This document shows, in pieces, positions 1-7,276 of a stretch of 15,400 nucleotides of DNA. Under the pieces are notes generated by a model that was not told the origin of the DNA, did no database searches, and worked only from the letters and a program-made list of their open reading frames with translations. The translations under genes and the position numbers were made by a program. The DNA is from Fidelibacterota bacterium (GTDB lineage: Bacteria > Fidelibacterota > Marinisomatia > Marinisomatales > J089). The stretch spans positions 1 through 15,400 of the forward strand of contig RFIZ01000054.1 in assembly GCA_003695105.1 (NCBI GenBank). Reading direction: 5' to 3'. Within the stretch, counting starts at the first letter, position 1. Each line of letters opens with the position of its first letter.

Positions 1-1068
1 GTATTGAACGGTAAAATCTTCGGCAAATTGGTCCGCTACCGGCGTCAAAACGTCCGTTACCCGCTGGTAATCATCCTGAGTCAGGTAAACCATGGCCCGG
101 TCCACGTAGCCCCGGGGCTGGTCAGGATACCAGTGAATCAACTGTTTTGCGTAGGTTTCCGCCCGGGCATAATCCTCCTGATCCAGATAGAGGGAAGACA
201 ACAGGTGAAGCGCCATTTGATTGGTGGAATCCCGGGCCAATAAGGAGTGTAAGGTACCAATCGCCGAATCCGGTTGATCTTCCTGTGCATACAGCAAAGC
301 CAACTGAATACGATACTGGGGACGATCTCCGTGGATGGCTATCAATTGTTTCAGCCCCTGAATTCCGGTGGCTACATCCTGGTTCATGACCGCCAGGTCG
401 GAATAGGCTTGTAAATACCGCTCGTTATCCGGATCCACTTTGATCAATTCCTGTAATATTGTCATAGCCTGATCCACCAACTTATACTGAGCGGCCAATT
501 GGGCTGCCTGTTCCAGCGGTGTGATGTTGTCCGGGTTCCGGTAATACCCTTTGAGGTAGAATTCAATCGCCTTCTCTGGTTCTTCCATCATTTTATAGAT
601 GTCACCCCGGGCGATGATATACTCCACGTTATCTGGATCCAGTTCGGTCAGGATCGTGAATTCCTGTTGGGCTTGGGCCCAATCCTTTTTAATCAAATAG
701 TACTGGCCCAACATTTCATGTGCGTCTTGATCTTCCGGATCCAGTTTCACCGCCTCCTTTAGATGGGTGTAGGCCCGGTCGGCTTTCCCCAAATTGAAAA
801 AACATTCGGCTAGGCTAACATGAATCGTGCTGATGGAGGGGTCGGCAATCAATGCGTCCTGGAGTTCGATCACTGCCATCGGGTAATTTCCCTGGTTCAT
901 ATATACCTGGGCGTCCATGAAATGTTGCAGGGCTTCCGGATCGGGTTCCTGCGATTCCGGAGCCGATGGTGTCGACGGGGGTGCCGGCTTGAGGGCACCG
1001 CCGGGCGCAATGCAACCGGTGAACCACACCGTTCCCAGAGCCAGGAGAAATATTTTAACCTTCATCAT
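1..1068 (-). CDS. TPR-repeat lipoprotein, C-terminus beyond the window
   Basis: Open reading frame of 356 codons that runs off the left edge with no stop. It begins at tandem ATG codons (MMKVKIF). A short basic and hydrophobic leader ends in WFTGC, so Cys19 is a plausible lipidation site; the Phe at -3 is a slightly unusual lipobox. A Pro/Ser-rich linker (about 22-43) follows. From about residue 46 onward there are roughly nine back-to-back 34-residue TPR units, recognisable by repeats such as the NLGKADRAYTHLKEAVKLDP stretch, with Asp-Pro at unit boundaries. TPR arrays are protein-protein scaffolds, so this is probably an envelope-anchored adaptor. Its partner cannot be told from the sequence. 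It starts 24 bases after the stop of the diguanylate cyclase gene and is probably cotranscribed with it. No strong ribosome binding site is seen. Family certain, specific role unknown. Confidence 0.88.
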   Translation of the reverse strand, partial: MMKVKIFLLALGTVWFTGCIAPGGALKPAPPSTPSAPESQEPDPEALQHFMDAQVYMNQGNYPMAVIELQDALIADPSISTIHVSLAECFFNLGKADRAYTHLKEAVKLDPEDQDAHEMLGQYYLIKKDWAQAQQEFTILTELDPDNVEYIIARGDIYKMMEEPEKAIEFYLKGYYRNPDNITPLEQAAQLAAQYKLVDQAMTILQELIKVDPDNERYLQAYSDLAVMNQDVATGIQGLKQLIAIHGDRPQYRIQLALLYAQEDQPDSAIGTLHSLLARDSTNQMALHLLSSLYLDQEDYARAETYAKQLIHWYPDQPRGYVDRAMVYLTQDDYQRVTDVLTPVADQFAEDFTVQY

Positions 1069-1092
1069 CGGACATGAGAAACTGTGCTGACT

Positions 1093-2820
1093 TCATTTGG
1101 TTCCAACCGCAGCCGGTTTCTCCTCCTGAAAAATGGTCACCTGATTTCCCCCTTTGGCTTTGGACTGGTACATGGCCTGATCAGCTTTTTCGATCAGGGA
1201 CCGGACCTGGTCGGAATGACGTGGAAATTCAGCCATTCCGGCACTGATTGTAACCCGAATGCTTTCTCCGTCCTTTTCGAACGGATATTCCGAAATCTTG
1301 GTGATGATACGCTGGGCTACAGGCAAGGAAGTTTCCACGGTTGTATTTACCAAAATGATGACGAATTCCTCTCCGCCGTACCGGGCCACTACGTCGATAT
1401 TGCGGACGTTATTTTTCATGATCATGGACACCGCTTTCAGGACCTGATCACCGAATAAATGGCCGTAGGTGTCGTTCAGGCGTTTAAACTTGTCCAAATC
1501 CAGAACAATCGTCACCAGCCGGTGATTGAATCGTACCGCCCGTTCGATTTCTTCATGGAAGCGATCCATGAGCGCATTGTGATTCAACAATCCCGTCAGG
1601 CCGTCATGAATCGAGCTGCGTTTCATTCGCTGATATTCGTCGATCCAGTTCAGGATGGACCCGATGGTGGCGCCCATCAATTCCATCAGGTGGCGATCCG
1701 ACAGCGAAAACGGACGGTGCCCTTTTCGTTCCATCATGATCAGTCCCAGGTTCCGTTTGCGCCCGGTGATGGGAATGCCCAACAGAACCTGGAATTCATC
1801 CTCTTCGGGAATCTCCTTCCCGAAACGGGTCATGCCTGGGAATTCCTGCGAGCGGTTGGCCGTGAGTACCGTTTTCGATTCCTGCAGAATCAATCCGGCC
1901 ATCGAATGATCCAACGGAACGGTTTTCCCCACCTGAATGTCACTGTCCACACCATCGACGCTGCGAATCAACAGGTTGTTTTCATACGGGTCCAGCGTAG
2001 CGATCGTCAATTTGTCGTATGAGAAAAAGGATCGACACATCCGCAGGACCATTTCAAACAAATCTTTTTCGTTGGAAGTGATTTCCAGGACATCGAACAG
2101 ACTGGCGATACGGGAATGGTAGTAATTATCGGACAGCAGCTGCTCGATTTTTTCGATTTTGGACATCCCCAGAGAAAAGAATTCGCCCATGTTTTTCAAT
2201 AATTCCCGGTCGCGGCTGTCGATTTTGGAAAAATGATCAATGGTCGTCAAGATGCAACCGATAGGGGTCTGTTTATACAATATCCGTACCCCCATGAGAC
2301 ACTCGGACCCGCGCCAGGTTTGGGGTTCGAAAATCAAATTCCATTTTTCCCGTAAATCACTTTCCTGCAGCAGGAGGACATCCTCCGTATTGAGGATGGA
2401 ATTCAGGATATCATTGTGGCCCGAGACAAATTTCCGGAACAGGGGACGGGTGGCCTCCTGCAGGGTGAATCCCTTTTGATCCGGATCGATCATATAAATT
2501 CCGGTGACATAATCCGGATGAATGGCTTTGACCGCCCGGAAGACGGAATCAATCAATTCCTTGAAATGGGATTTCAACTCATTCAGAAAGGCCTTCTCTT
2601 CCAGTTGAATGGAAGCGGCACTTTCCTCCTGGTTCTCCCGGGGTCGCTCCTGGTACCGGGAATAGGTAATCAACAGGATTACCACCAGAACGCCGACCAG
2701 CACCAGACCCCGGAGAAGTTGAAATCCGAATCCGGCTTCCACGGGATATAGCACCAGGGCCAGGACCAGGGCACCAACGACCAGCAGGGATGTCAGGATG
2801 GATTTGTTGGAAAAAGTCAT
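1093..2820 (-). CDS. Membrane-bound GAF-GAF-GGDEF diguanylate cyclase
   Basis: This 575-residue protein probably makes cyclic di-GMP from two GTP. Two membrane segments (about 8-26 and 34-53) are separated by only a short loop, so there is almost no periplasmic sensor. Two GAF-like domains follow (about 85-225 and 238-392), which suggests sensing of a cytoplasmic ligand. The C-terminal GGDEF domain (about 403-565) begins near HDGLTGLLNH. It has an intact active site GGEEF at 482-486 and the inhibitory-site pattern RxxD (RNID, 473-476) exactly five residues before it. It should therefore be catalytically active and feedback-inhibited by its product. The GAF assignments are from fold-like patterns and are less certain than the GGDEF call. 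The gene lies 70 bases after the anti-sigma gene and 24 before the TPR lipoprotein gene. The start has only a weak GGA next to it. Confidence 0.95.
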   Translation of the reverse strand: MTFSNKSILTSLLVVGALVLALVLYPVEAGFGFQLLRGLVLVGVLVVILLITYSRYQERPRENQEESAASIQLEEKAFLNELKSHFKELIDSVFRAVKAIHPDYVTGIYMIDPDQKGFTLQEATRPLFRKFVSGHNDILNSILNTEDVLLLQESDLREKWNLIFEPQTWRGSECLMGVRILYKQTPIGCILTTIDHFSKIDSRDRELLKNMGEFFSLGMSKIEKIEQLLSDNYYHSRIASLFDVLEITSNEKDLFEMVLRMCRSFFSYDKLTIATLDPYENNLLIRSVDGVDSDIQVGKTVPLDHSMAGLILQESKTVLTANRSQEFPGMTRFGKEIPEEDEFQVLLGIPITGRKRNLGLIMMERKGHRPFSLSDRHLMELMGATIGSILNWIDEYQRMKRSSIHDGLTGLLNHNALMDRFHEEIERAVRFNHRLVTIVLDLDKFKRLNDTYGHLFGDQVLKAVSMIMKNNVRNIDVVARYGGEEFVIILVNTTVETSLPVAQRIITKISEYPFEKDGESIRVTISAGMAEFPRHSDQVRSLIEKADQAMYQSKAKGGNQVTIFQEEKPAAVGTK

Positions 2821-2885
2821 TCCGATACGGGGATTTTCCCGACGGAAAAACTAAGGAATTGAAAAGGATAATGAAAGCTAGAAGG

Positions 2886-2903
2886 AAATCCTAACGGGGA
2901 TTT
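2886..2903 (-). other. Small hairpin across the anti-sigma stop codon
   Basis: On the minus strand AAATCC and GGATTT form a perfect 6-base stem around the 6-base loop CCGTTA; the TAG stop spans the loop-stem junction. No T-run follows directly, so it is not a standard terminator. It may be chance. Confidence 0.3.
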
Positions 2904-3457
2904 TTCACCAACTGAATCTGTTTGCTATAGTCCGGACGGTTGGGAACCGCAGGACTGTTGGTCTGAGCGGAATCGTCTTCAGTACTGGCGAAACCCTGAG
3001 CCGGGTATACCGTCGGATTTCCAGGGGAAACGGCGGGACGGTTTTGGGGCAGGTTTGTAGCCGGTGCGGATTGAGCGGCGAAGGGCAGCGGAGCCGACGT
3101 CGGGGTGCCCGGAGTCGGCAGCAATTCATACCCTACCAGAACAAACGCCAATGCCAGACCCGTCATCAGGACGGCATATTGCGGACGGAACCCCATGATG
3201 GTTCGCGTTTTGGGCGGTTCCGTATACACCGGGCTATCCAACCGATTGATCCGGGACAGGAGTCGTTGGTTGAAACCGGCCGAAACGCGTACCGGAGGTT
3301 GCCGATGCAGTGTATCAAGCATGTCCGCCATCGATTCGACCAGATGGCGTGCGTCCGGATCCGAATCCAGGTAGGATTCAAATTCGCGGCGGGAGTCTAG
3401 GGAAAGGGAATTGTCAAGATAGTCGGATATCAAATCCTCAAACTGGTATCGATCCAT
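2891..3457 (-). CDS. Membrane-anchored anti-sigma factor, zinc-less type
   Basis: A 188-residue single-span protein that follows the ECF sigma gene by 18 bases, the normal order for a sigma/anti-sigma pair. The N-terminal 50 residues (FEDLISDYLDNSLS, then a helical segment to about residue 50) resemble the cytoplasmic sigma-binding domain of anti-sigma factors. In zinc-binding members this region carries HxxxCxxC; here the aligned positions read Tyr29, Asp33 and Ala36, with no Cys anywhere in the protein, so it cannot use that zinc site. One membrane helix lies at about 94-113. A Pro/Ala/Ser/Asn-rich periplasmic tail of about 75 residues follows, a possible site for regulated proteolysis. Inferred role: hold the neighbouring sigma factor inactive until an envelope signal. 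It has a textbook ribosome binding site. Identification rests on context plus general pattern, since this family diverges fast. Confidence 0.82.
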   Translation of the reverse strand: MDRYQFEDLISDYLDNSLSLDSRREFESYLDSDPDARHLVESMADMLDTLHRQPPVRVSAGFNQRLLSRINRLDSPVYTEPPKTRTIMGFRPQYAVLMTGLALAFVLVGYELLPTPGTPTSAPLPFAAQSAPATNLPQNRPAVSPGNPTVYPAQGFASTEDDSAQTNSPAVPNRPDYSKQIQLVKNPR

Positions 3458-3466
3458 CGATAAGCA

Positions 3467-3474
3467 ACCTCCTT
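3467..3474 (-). promoter_or_regulatory. Perfect ribosome binding site of the anti-sigma gene
   Basis: On the minus strand AAGGAGGT is a full match to the 16S rRNA tail, 9 bases before the ATG at 3457. It sits just after the tandem stops TGA TAA of the sigma gene. It is the strongest such site in the window and contrasts with the poor site of the sigma gene itself. Confidence 0.88.
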
Positions 3475-3475
3475 A

Positions 3476-4048
3476 TCATCGGTACTCTTTCAAAGCCTTT
3501 TGCAACTGCAGCCGAGCACGGTTAATCCTGGATTTGACCGTTCCCAGCGGAACGTTGACAATATTACTGATTTCTTCGTAGGAAAGTTCCTGCAAATCCC
3601 TCAGGATCACCACCGTGCGAAAATGCAGTGGTAAGGATTGAATGGCCTTTTGTAATTGTTTTTCGGCAAACTGTCCCTGGACCCGGTCACCGGTATCGGC
3701 ATCATCGGCCGGGATTTCGTATACCCGGTCATCCCGACTCATCTGGGAAAGATTGGTCACTTTGCGCCGTTTCCGTTTTCTCAACTCCGTTTTGGCCAGA
3801 TTTCCGGCAATGGTGTAGATCCAGGTAGAAAATTTCGCTATTTCCTTATAAAAATGTCGATGGGTGTATACTTTGAGTAAGGTATCCTGTACGATATCCT
3901 CCGCCAGCTCAAAATCATTGACAAAGCGGTACACAAAGGTCATCAACCGGTTGCGATACCGATTAACCAACTCGATATAGGCCTGTTCATCTCCCTCCTG
4001 AAACCGGGCGATCAGTTCTTCATCGGTATACTGAATGGCTTCAGGCAC
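3476..4048 (-). CDS. ECF-type (sigma-E-like) RNA polymerase sigma factor
   Basis: An alternative sigma factor of 190 residues if read from the GTG at 4048. Region 2 (about 23-90) carries the core-binding segment ending in FELAEDIVQDTLLKVY and the -10-reading motif FSTWIYTIAGN. After a variable acidic linker, region 4 (about 130-185) carries LPLHFRTVVILRDLQELSYEEIS and the recognition helix VPLGTVKSRINRARL. There is no region 1 or 3, as expected for the ECF class. An upstream ATG at 4132 gives 218 residues, but the extra 28 are Pro/Asn/Ser-rich, unlike the family, and would overlap holA by 92 bases. The GTG start overlaps holA by 8 bases and puts DEELIARF at residue 9, which is typical. Neither start has a clear ribosome binding site, so translation is probably coupled to holA. 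The partner anti-sigma gene follows directly. Confidence 0.93.
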   Translation of the reverse strand: MPEAIQYTDEELIARFQEGDEQAYIELVNRYRNRLMTFVYRFVNDFELAEDIVQDTLLKVYTHRHFYKEIAKFSTWIYTIAGNLAKTELRKRKRRKVTNLSQMSRDDRVYEIPADDADTGDRVQGQFAEKQLQKAIQSLPLHFRTVVILRDLQELSYEEISNIVNVPLGTVKSRINRARLQLQKALKEYR

Positions 4049-5036
4049 GGCTGGCGACAACCCGGGCGACGAATTGGGATAATTCGGTAAGGGCTGGATA
4101 CTGGGTCTGTTTATTTCGTTTATCGATTTCATGCAGATGCTGAACCGCTTTCAGAACCTCTTCGACTGTGTATTTCTTTCCATATTCCGGCAATTCTTTT
4201 CGGATGGAAAAGGATAATGGGATAAAACCCCGCTGCGATTGAAAAGTTCCCTGCCGGTCCAGGTGACGATAGAGGAGTTCGGAAAACAAGGTGGACAGGG
4301 GAAATACCAGAAAAAGAATGGAATCGGCCTGCTGGATTAGTTTCATTCCCACTTCCAGCGCCTGGTGAGCATTTCGCCGTCCCACGGCCCGAAGGAAATC
4401 ATCCAGTTCGAAGGATCGTCGCCAGCCGGACAGGTTCTGCAGGTCTTGCAGGGTGATGGTTTTTCCGGGAGGAAAATTCAAAGCCAATTTATCCAAATCA
4501 TTTTGAATGTGGGGCAGGGAGTCTCCCGACCGGGCTACCAACCAGTCTTTCACTTCCCCGGCCAAAACCAGTCCGCGCTCCTGTGCCAGATAGTGAACCC
4601 ATTTTCGCAGGTTGACTTCATCAGGCGTGGACACATCGACCGTCACCGCCGCTCCTTCCAGTGCTTTGAGCATCGCCGTTCTCTTCTGATCACCAGCATC
4701 GAAGGTAAAGACAACATGGGATCGAATGGGACGGGTGATATAATCCAAAAATTCCTTGCGTTCTTTCCCCCGCAGTTGCTGCGGATCCCGGAGCAGCGCC
4801 ACCTTGTACTGAGTAAACAGATCGGTGGTCGTGATCCAGGCAATGACTTCTCCCCCGCCCACATCACTGACACTGAGGACTTTTTTCTCACACTTGCCTT
4901 TTTCTTGCAGGACCCGGACCACTTCATTGACCAGGAAATCCTGTAAAAAAATGTCAGATCCTTTGCAATGGTAGAGGGGATGGATTTCCCCGGCTTTCAC
5001 CTGACGAATGGCCGTGGCGAAATCAAGAATCGGCAT
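4041..5036 (-). CDS. holA: DNA polymerase III, delta subunit
   Basis: A 331-residue delta subunit of the clamp-loader complex, which opens the beta sliding clamp for loading onto primed DNA. Family features are the N-terminal PLYHCKGSDIFLQDFLVNEV segment, equivalent to the usual YLLxGxD start of the AAA+-like module, then the FTFDAGDQKRTAMLKALEG strand-turn region and the helical section around SLPHIQNDLDKLALNFP and FELDDFLRAVGRRNAHQAL. The C-terminal collar domain fills the last third. As in the family there is no working Walker A motif. The frame is open further upstream, but the ATG at 5036 is preferred: GGGAGA lies about 10 bases before it, and the extra 18 residues of the longer form (MCWPFWLWSW) look like read-through of putP. 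The gene overlaps the putP end by 14 bases and the sigma gene by 8. A replication gene in an envelope cluster is probably there for expression, not function. Confidence 0.93.
   Translation of the reverse strand: MPILDFATAIRQVKAGEIHPLYHCKGSDIFLQDFLVNEVVRVLQEKGKCEKKVLSVSDVGGGEVIAWITTTDLFTQYKVALLRDPQQLRGKERKEFLDYITRPIRSHVVFTFDAGDQKRTAMLKALEGAAVTVDVSTPDEVNLRKWVHYLAQERGLVLAGEVKDWLVARSGDSLPHIQNDLDKLALNFPPGKTITLQDLQNLSGWRRSFELDDFLRAVGRRNAHQALEVGMKLIQQADSILFLVFPLSTLFSELLYRHLDRQGTFQSQRGFIPLSFSIRKELPEYGKKYTVEEVLKAVQHLHEIDKRNKQTQYPALTELSQFVARVVASRA
4223..4250 (-). promoter_or_regulatory. Weak ECF-like promoter candidate inside holA
   Basis: On the minus strand GGAACTT (4244-4250) is followed after 15 bases by GTTTTA (4223-4228). 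The -35 matches the sigma-E consensus fully, while the -10 matches GTCTAA at four of six positions and lacks the conserved C. It lies about 90 bases before the ATG (4132) and 175 before the GTG (4048) of the sigma gene. It would permit autoregulation, but it falls inside coding sequence and may be chance. Confidence 0.3.
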
Positions 5037-6453
5037 GCTGACGGTTCTCCCACAGCGACACCACGACCAGAGCCAGAAAGGCCAGCACAAAACTCACCAG
5101 CCTTTCGGTCATGAGAGCCCGCAGGTCGCTCATATTGGCCCAGAGAATGGTGGTCACGCTCCCGGTCACCAATCCGGCGATCACGCCCTTTCGGGTGACG
5201 CCTTTCCACCAGAGGATGGCGATCAATACCGGGCCGAAGGATGCGCCCAATCCCGACCAGGCATAAGAAACCATGCTGAAAACCAGTTCAGTAGACCTCC
5301 AGGCCAAAATGAATCCCACCACTCCCACGATCAGGGTGAACAACCGTCCCAGCGCCAGAAGATTGATCGAACGCTTTCGGGCCCAATTGCCCAATAAATC
5401 TTCCGTAACTACCGTCGTGCTCACCAGCAGTTGAGAGTCGGCGGTAGACATCATGGCGGCGATGGCGCCCGAGATCAGGATGCCGGCGATGCCGGCCGGC
5501 AATAGAGTCGTGGCCATGAGGGGCATCAATTTTTCCGGATCGGTCAATTCCCCGGCTGGAACGGGTAACACTCCCTGCTGGAGCATGGCTCCACCAATGA
5601 TGCCGATCCACATGGCTCCAAAGAAGGCCGGTATGGCCCAGGCGGTGGCAATACGCCGTCCTATTTTGATCTGATCCGGATCGGAGATGGCCATGAATCG
5701 GGTGACCAGATGGGGTTGTCCCATGTATCCCAATCCCCAGCTCAGTCCGGCAACGGCGCCGGAAAAGGCCCCCAGTCCCGTTTTCCCGCCAAAAAGGGTA
5801 CCCCAATCCAACAATGACTGAGCCGGGTGTAACTGGGCATATTCGATGGCGGCCACCAGGGGCAGAATCACCAGGGTACCGATCATGATGATGCCCTGAA
5901 TCAAATCTGTCCATGCTACGGCCAGGAACCCGCCCAGCATGGTGTACAAAACGATGATCACGGCGCCGATAATCATCCCTTCCATTTCTTTCAATCCGAA
6001 CGTCACATTCAGCACTTTCCCGGCACCGGAAAACTGGGCCGCCACGTAGAAGGTGAAAAACCAAATGATGATAATCGAGGAGAGGAAGCGTATCACCCCG
6101 GATTCATCTCCGGTTTTCCGAGCCAGCAGTTCGGGGACCGTCAGGGCCTGATATTCTCCCGTCGCCAGTCGAAGCGGTTTGGCAATAATAATCCAGGAAA
6201 CAATGATACCCGTGACGCATCCAATGACGGTCCACAGCTCCAGCAAGCCGGACACCAGGGCTGCTCCGGGGAGCCCGATCAACAGCCAGGCGGATTCTCC
6301 CGAAGCCCGTTCGGAAAAGGCGATTACCCAGGGTCCCAGTCGTTGACCGCCCAGGGCAAAATCATCCAAATTCCGCGTCACCCGGACTGTCACCAGTCCG
6401 ATGATCAGAACCAGAATCAAATAGGCGATGAAAGCCAGCAGTATTGCATCCAT
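5023..6453 (-). CDS. putP: Sodium:solute symporter, PutP-like (proline symporter branch)
   Basis: A 476-residue inner-membrane carrier of the SSS family, about 13 hydrophobic helices, which takes up a small organic solute with sodium. It is close to the proline carrier PutP: SGESAWLLIGLPGA (51-64) matches the SDMSGWLLMGLPGA region, GYMGQPHLVTRFMA (242-255) matches the GYFGQPH region, and the motif AAMMSTADSQLLVSTTVVTED keeps Ser336-Thr337, the pair that binds sodium in PutP. The position of PutP Asp55, another sodium ligand, appears to be Gly52, with Glu53 next to it. Substrate is therefore likely proline or a related osmolyte, but not proven. The ATG lies one base after the uppP stop and the 3' end overlaps holA by 14 bases, so translation is probably coupled on both sides. 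The codon MDAILLAF start fits helix 1 directly. Confidence 0.88.
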   Translation of the reverse strand: MDAILLAFIAYLILVLIIGLVTVRVTRNLDDFALGGQRLGPWVIAFSERASGESAWLLIGLPGAALVSGLLELWTVIGCVTGIIVSWIIIAKPLRLATGEYQALTVPELLARKTGDESGVIRFLSSIIIIWFFTFYVAAQFSGAGKVLNVTFGLKEMEGMIIGAVIIVLYTMLGGFLAVAWTDLIQGIIMIGTLVILPLVAAIEYAQLHPAQSLLDWGTLFGGKTGLGAFSGAVAGLSWGLGYMGQPHLVTRFMAISDPDQIKIGRRIATAWAIPAFFGAMWIGIIGGAMLQQGVLPVPAGELTDPEKLMPLMATTLLPAGIAGILISGAIAAMMSTADSQLLVSTTVVTEDLLGNWARKRSINLLALGRLFTLIVGVVGFILAWRSTELVFSMVSYAWSGLGASFGPVLIAILWWKGVTRKGVIAGLVTGSVTTILWANMSDLRALMTERLVSFVLAFLALVVVSLWENRQHADS

Positions 6454-6454
6454 T

Positions 6455-7219
6455 TCACACGATCCACGCTAACATTCCGAGAATGAAACAATAGGCACTG
6501 AATTGGTACAGCTTTCCCCGGGACACAATCCGCAGCAGCCAGGTCAGTGCCGCATATCCCACCAGGACGGACGTGAGAAACCCTGCCAGGGCCGGTCCCA
6601 GGGGCAGACCCAGTTCGGGGGTAACCATCACTTCCCGCAGGGTCAACAGTCCGGCTCCGGCAATGGCCGGGAGCGCCAGCAGGAAGGAAAACCGGGCCGC
6701 TTCCTGCGACTCCACACCCAGGGCCAGCGCGGCGCTGATGGTTGAACCAGACCGGGAGATGCCGGGAACGATTGCACACATTTGCGCCAGGCCGATATAA
6801 AAGCCTCGTTTCCAATCCACCTCCCTCTGTCCGGGTGTAAGAAACTTCGTGGCGAATAAAATCAGGCCGGTGACCACCAAACTGGCGGCGACCAGATGGG
6901 GACTGTCAAAAGCCTGGTCGAACCACTCTTCCAGCCAGATTCCAATCAGAGCCGCCGGGAGAGTCGCCCAGAGAAGAATTCCGGCATATCGACGGGTGGC
7001 GGTCTGATGCAGGGACAACACCAGGTTCCGGATGTCCGGCCAGAAAACCAGGAGGATACTGATCAGGGAACCCAGGTGCAAAACAACTTCAAATGTTTTT
7101 CCCGGCAGGGAAATCCCCAGCCAGGCCTGGCCCAGGACCAGATGACCTGAACTGCTGATTGGTAAAAATTCCGTCACTCCCTGCAATGCTCCCAACAGGA
7201 CCGCCTCTAGGTAAGTCAT
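6455..7219 (-). CDS. uppP: Undecaprenyl-diphosphate phosphatase (UppP/BacA)
   Basis: A 254-residue integral membrane enzyme that removes one phosphate from undecaprenyl diphosphate, recycling the lipid carrier used for peptidoglycan and other wall polymers. Loss or excess affects bacitracin sensitivity in known members. Both signature motifs are intact: QGVTEFLPISSSGH (13-26), giving the QxxxE pair Gln13 and Glu17 plus His26, and PGISRSGSTISAALALGV (152-169) with catalytic Arg156. The length is slightly below the usual 265-275. The start is well supported by AAAGGA just before the ATG (cct spacer region). It follows pgeF by 45 bases and abuts putP, so it sits in an operon with two other peptidoglycan-related genes. 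Confidence 0.97.
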   Translation of the reverse strand: MTYLEAVLLGALQGVTEFLPISSSGHLVLGQAWLGISLPGKTFEVVLHLGSLISILLVFWPDIRNLVLSLHQTATRRYAGILLWATLPAALIGIWLEEWFDQAFDSPHLVAASLVVTGLILFATKFLTPGQREVDWKRGFYIGLAQMCAIVPGISRSGSTISAALALGVESQEAARFSFLLALPAIAGAGLLTLREVMVTPELGLPLGPALAGFLTSVLVGYAALTWLLRIVSRGKLYQFSAYCFILGMLAWIV

Positions 7220-7251
7220 AGGTTCCTTTCTGAAAAATGGAATTTAGGTTC

Positions 7252-7276
7252 CCCGGCGAACTCTTCAAACGCCGGG
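7252..7276 (-). other. GC-rich hairpin enclosing the pgeF stop codon
   Basis: On the minus strand CCCGGCG and CGCCGGG form a perfect 7-base stem around an 11-base loop (TTTGAAGAGTT) that contains the TGA stop of pgeF. It is stable, but no T-run follows within ten bases, so it is not a typical intrinsic terminator. It could slow ribosome termination, block 3' exonucleases or mark an RNA processing site between pgeF and uppP. Confidence 0.5.

Noticed and set aside
4049..4132. ATG start of the sigma factor at 4132
   Set aside because: It is possible but less likely: the 28 extra residues are low-complexity and the overlap with holA would be 92 bases. Kept as an alternative only.
4365..4946. Long plus-strand open frame (193 codons) opposite holA
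   Set aside because: It lies wholly inside holA, has no recognisable domain, and its composition (Gln, His, Pro, Arg rich) is typical of an antisense shadow.
5037..5090. Longer holA start at 5090
   Set aside because: The extra residues match no delta subunit and overlap putP; the ATG at 5036 has a good ribosome binding site.
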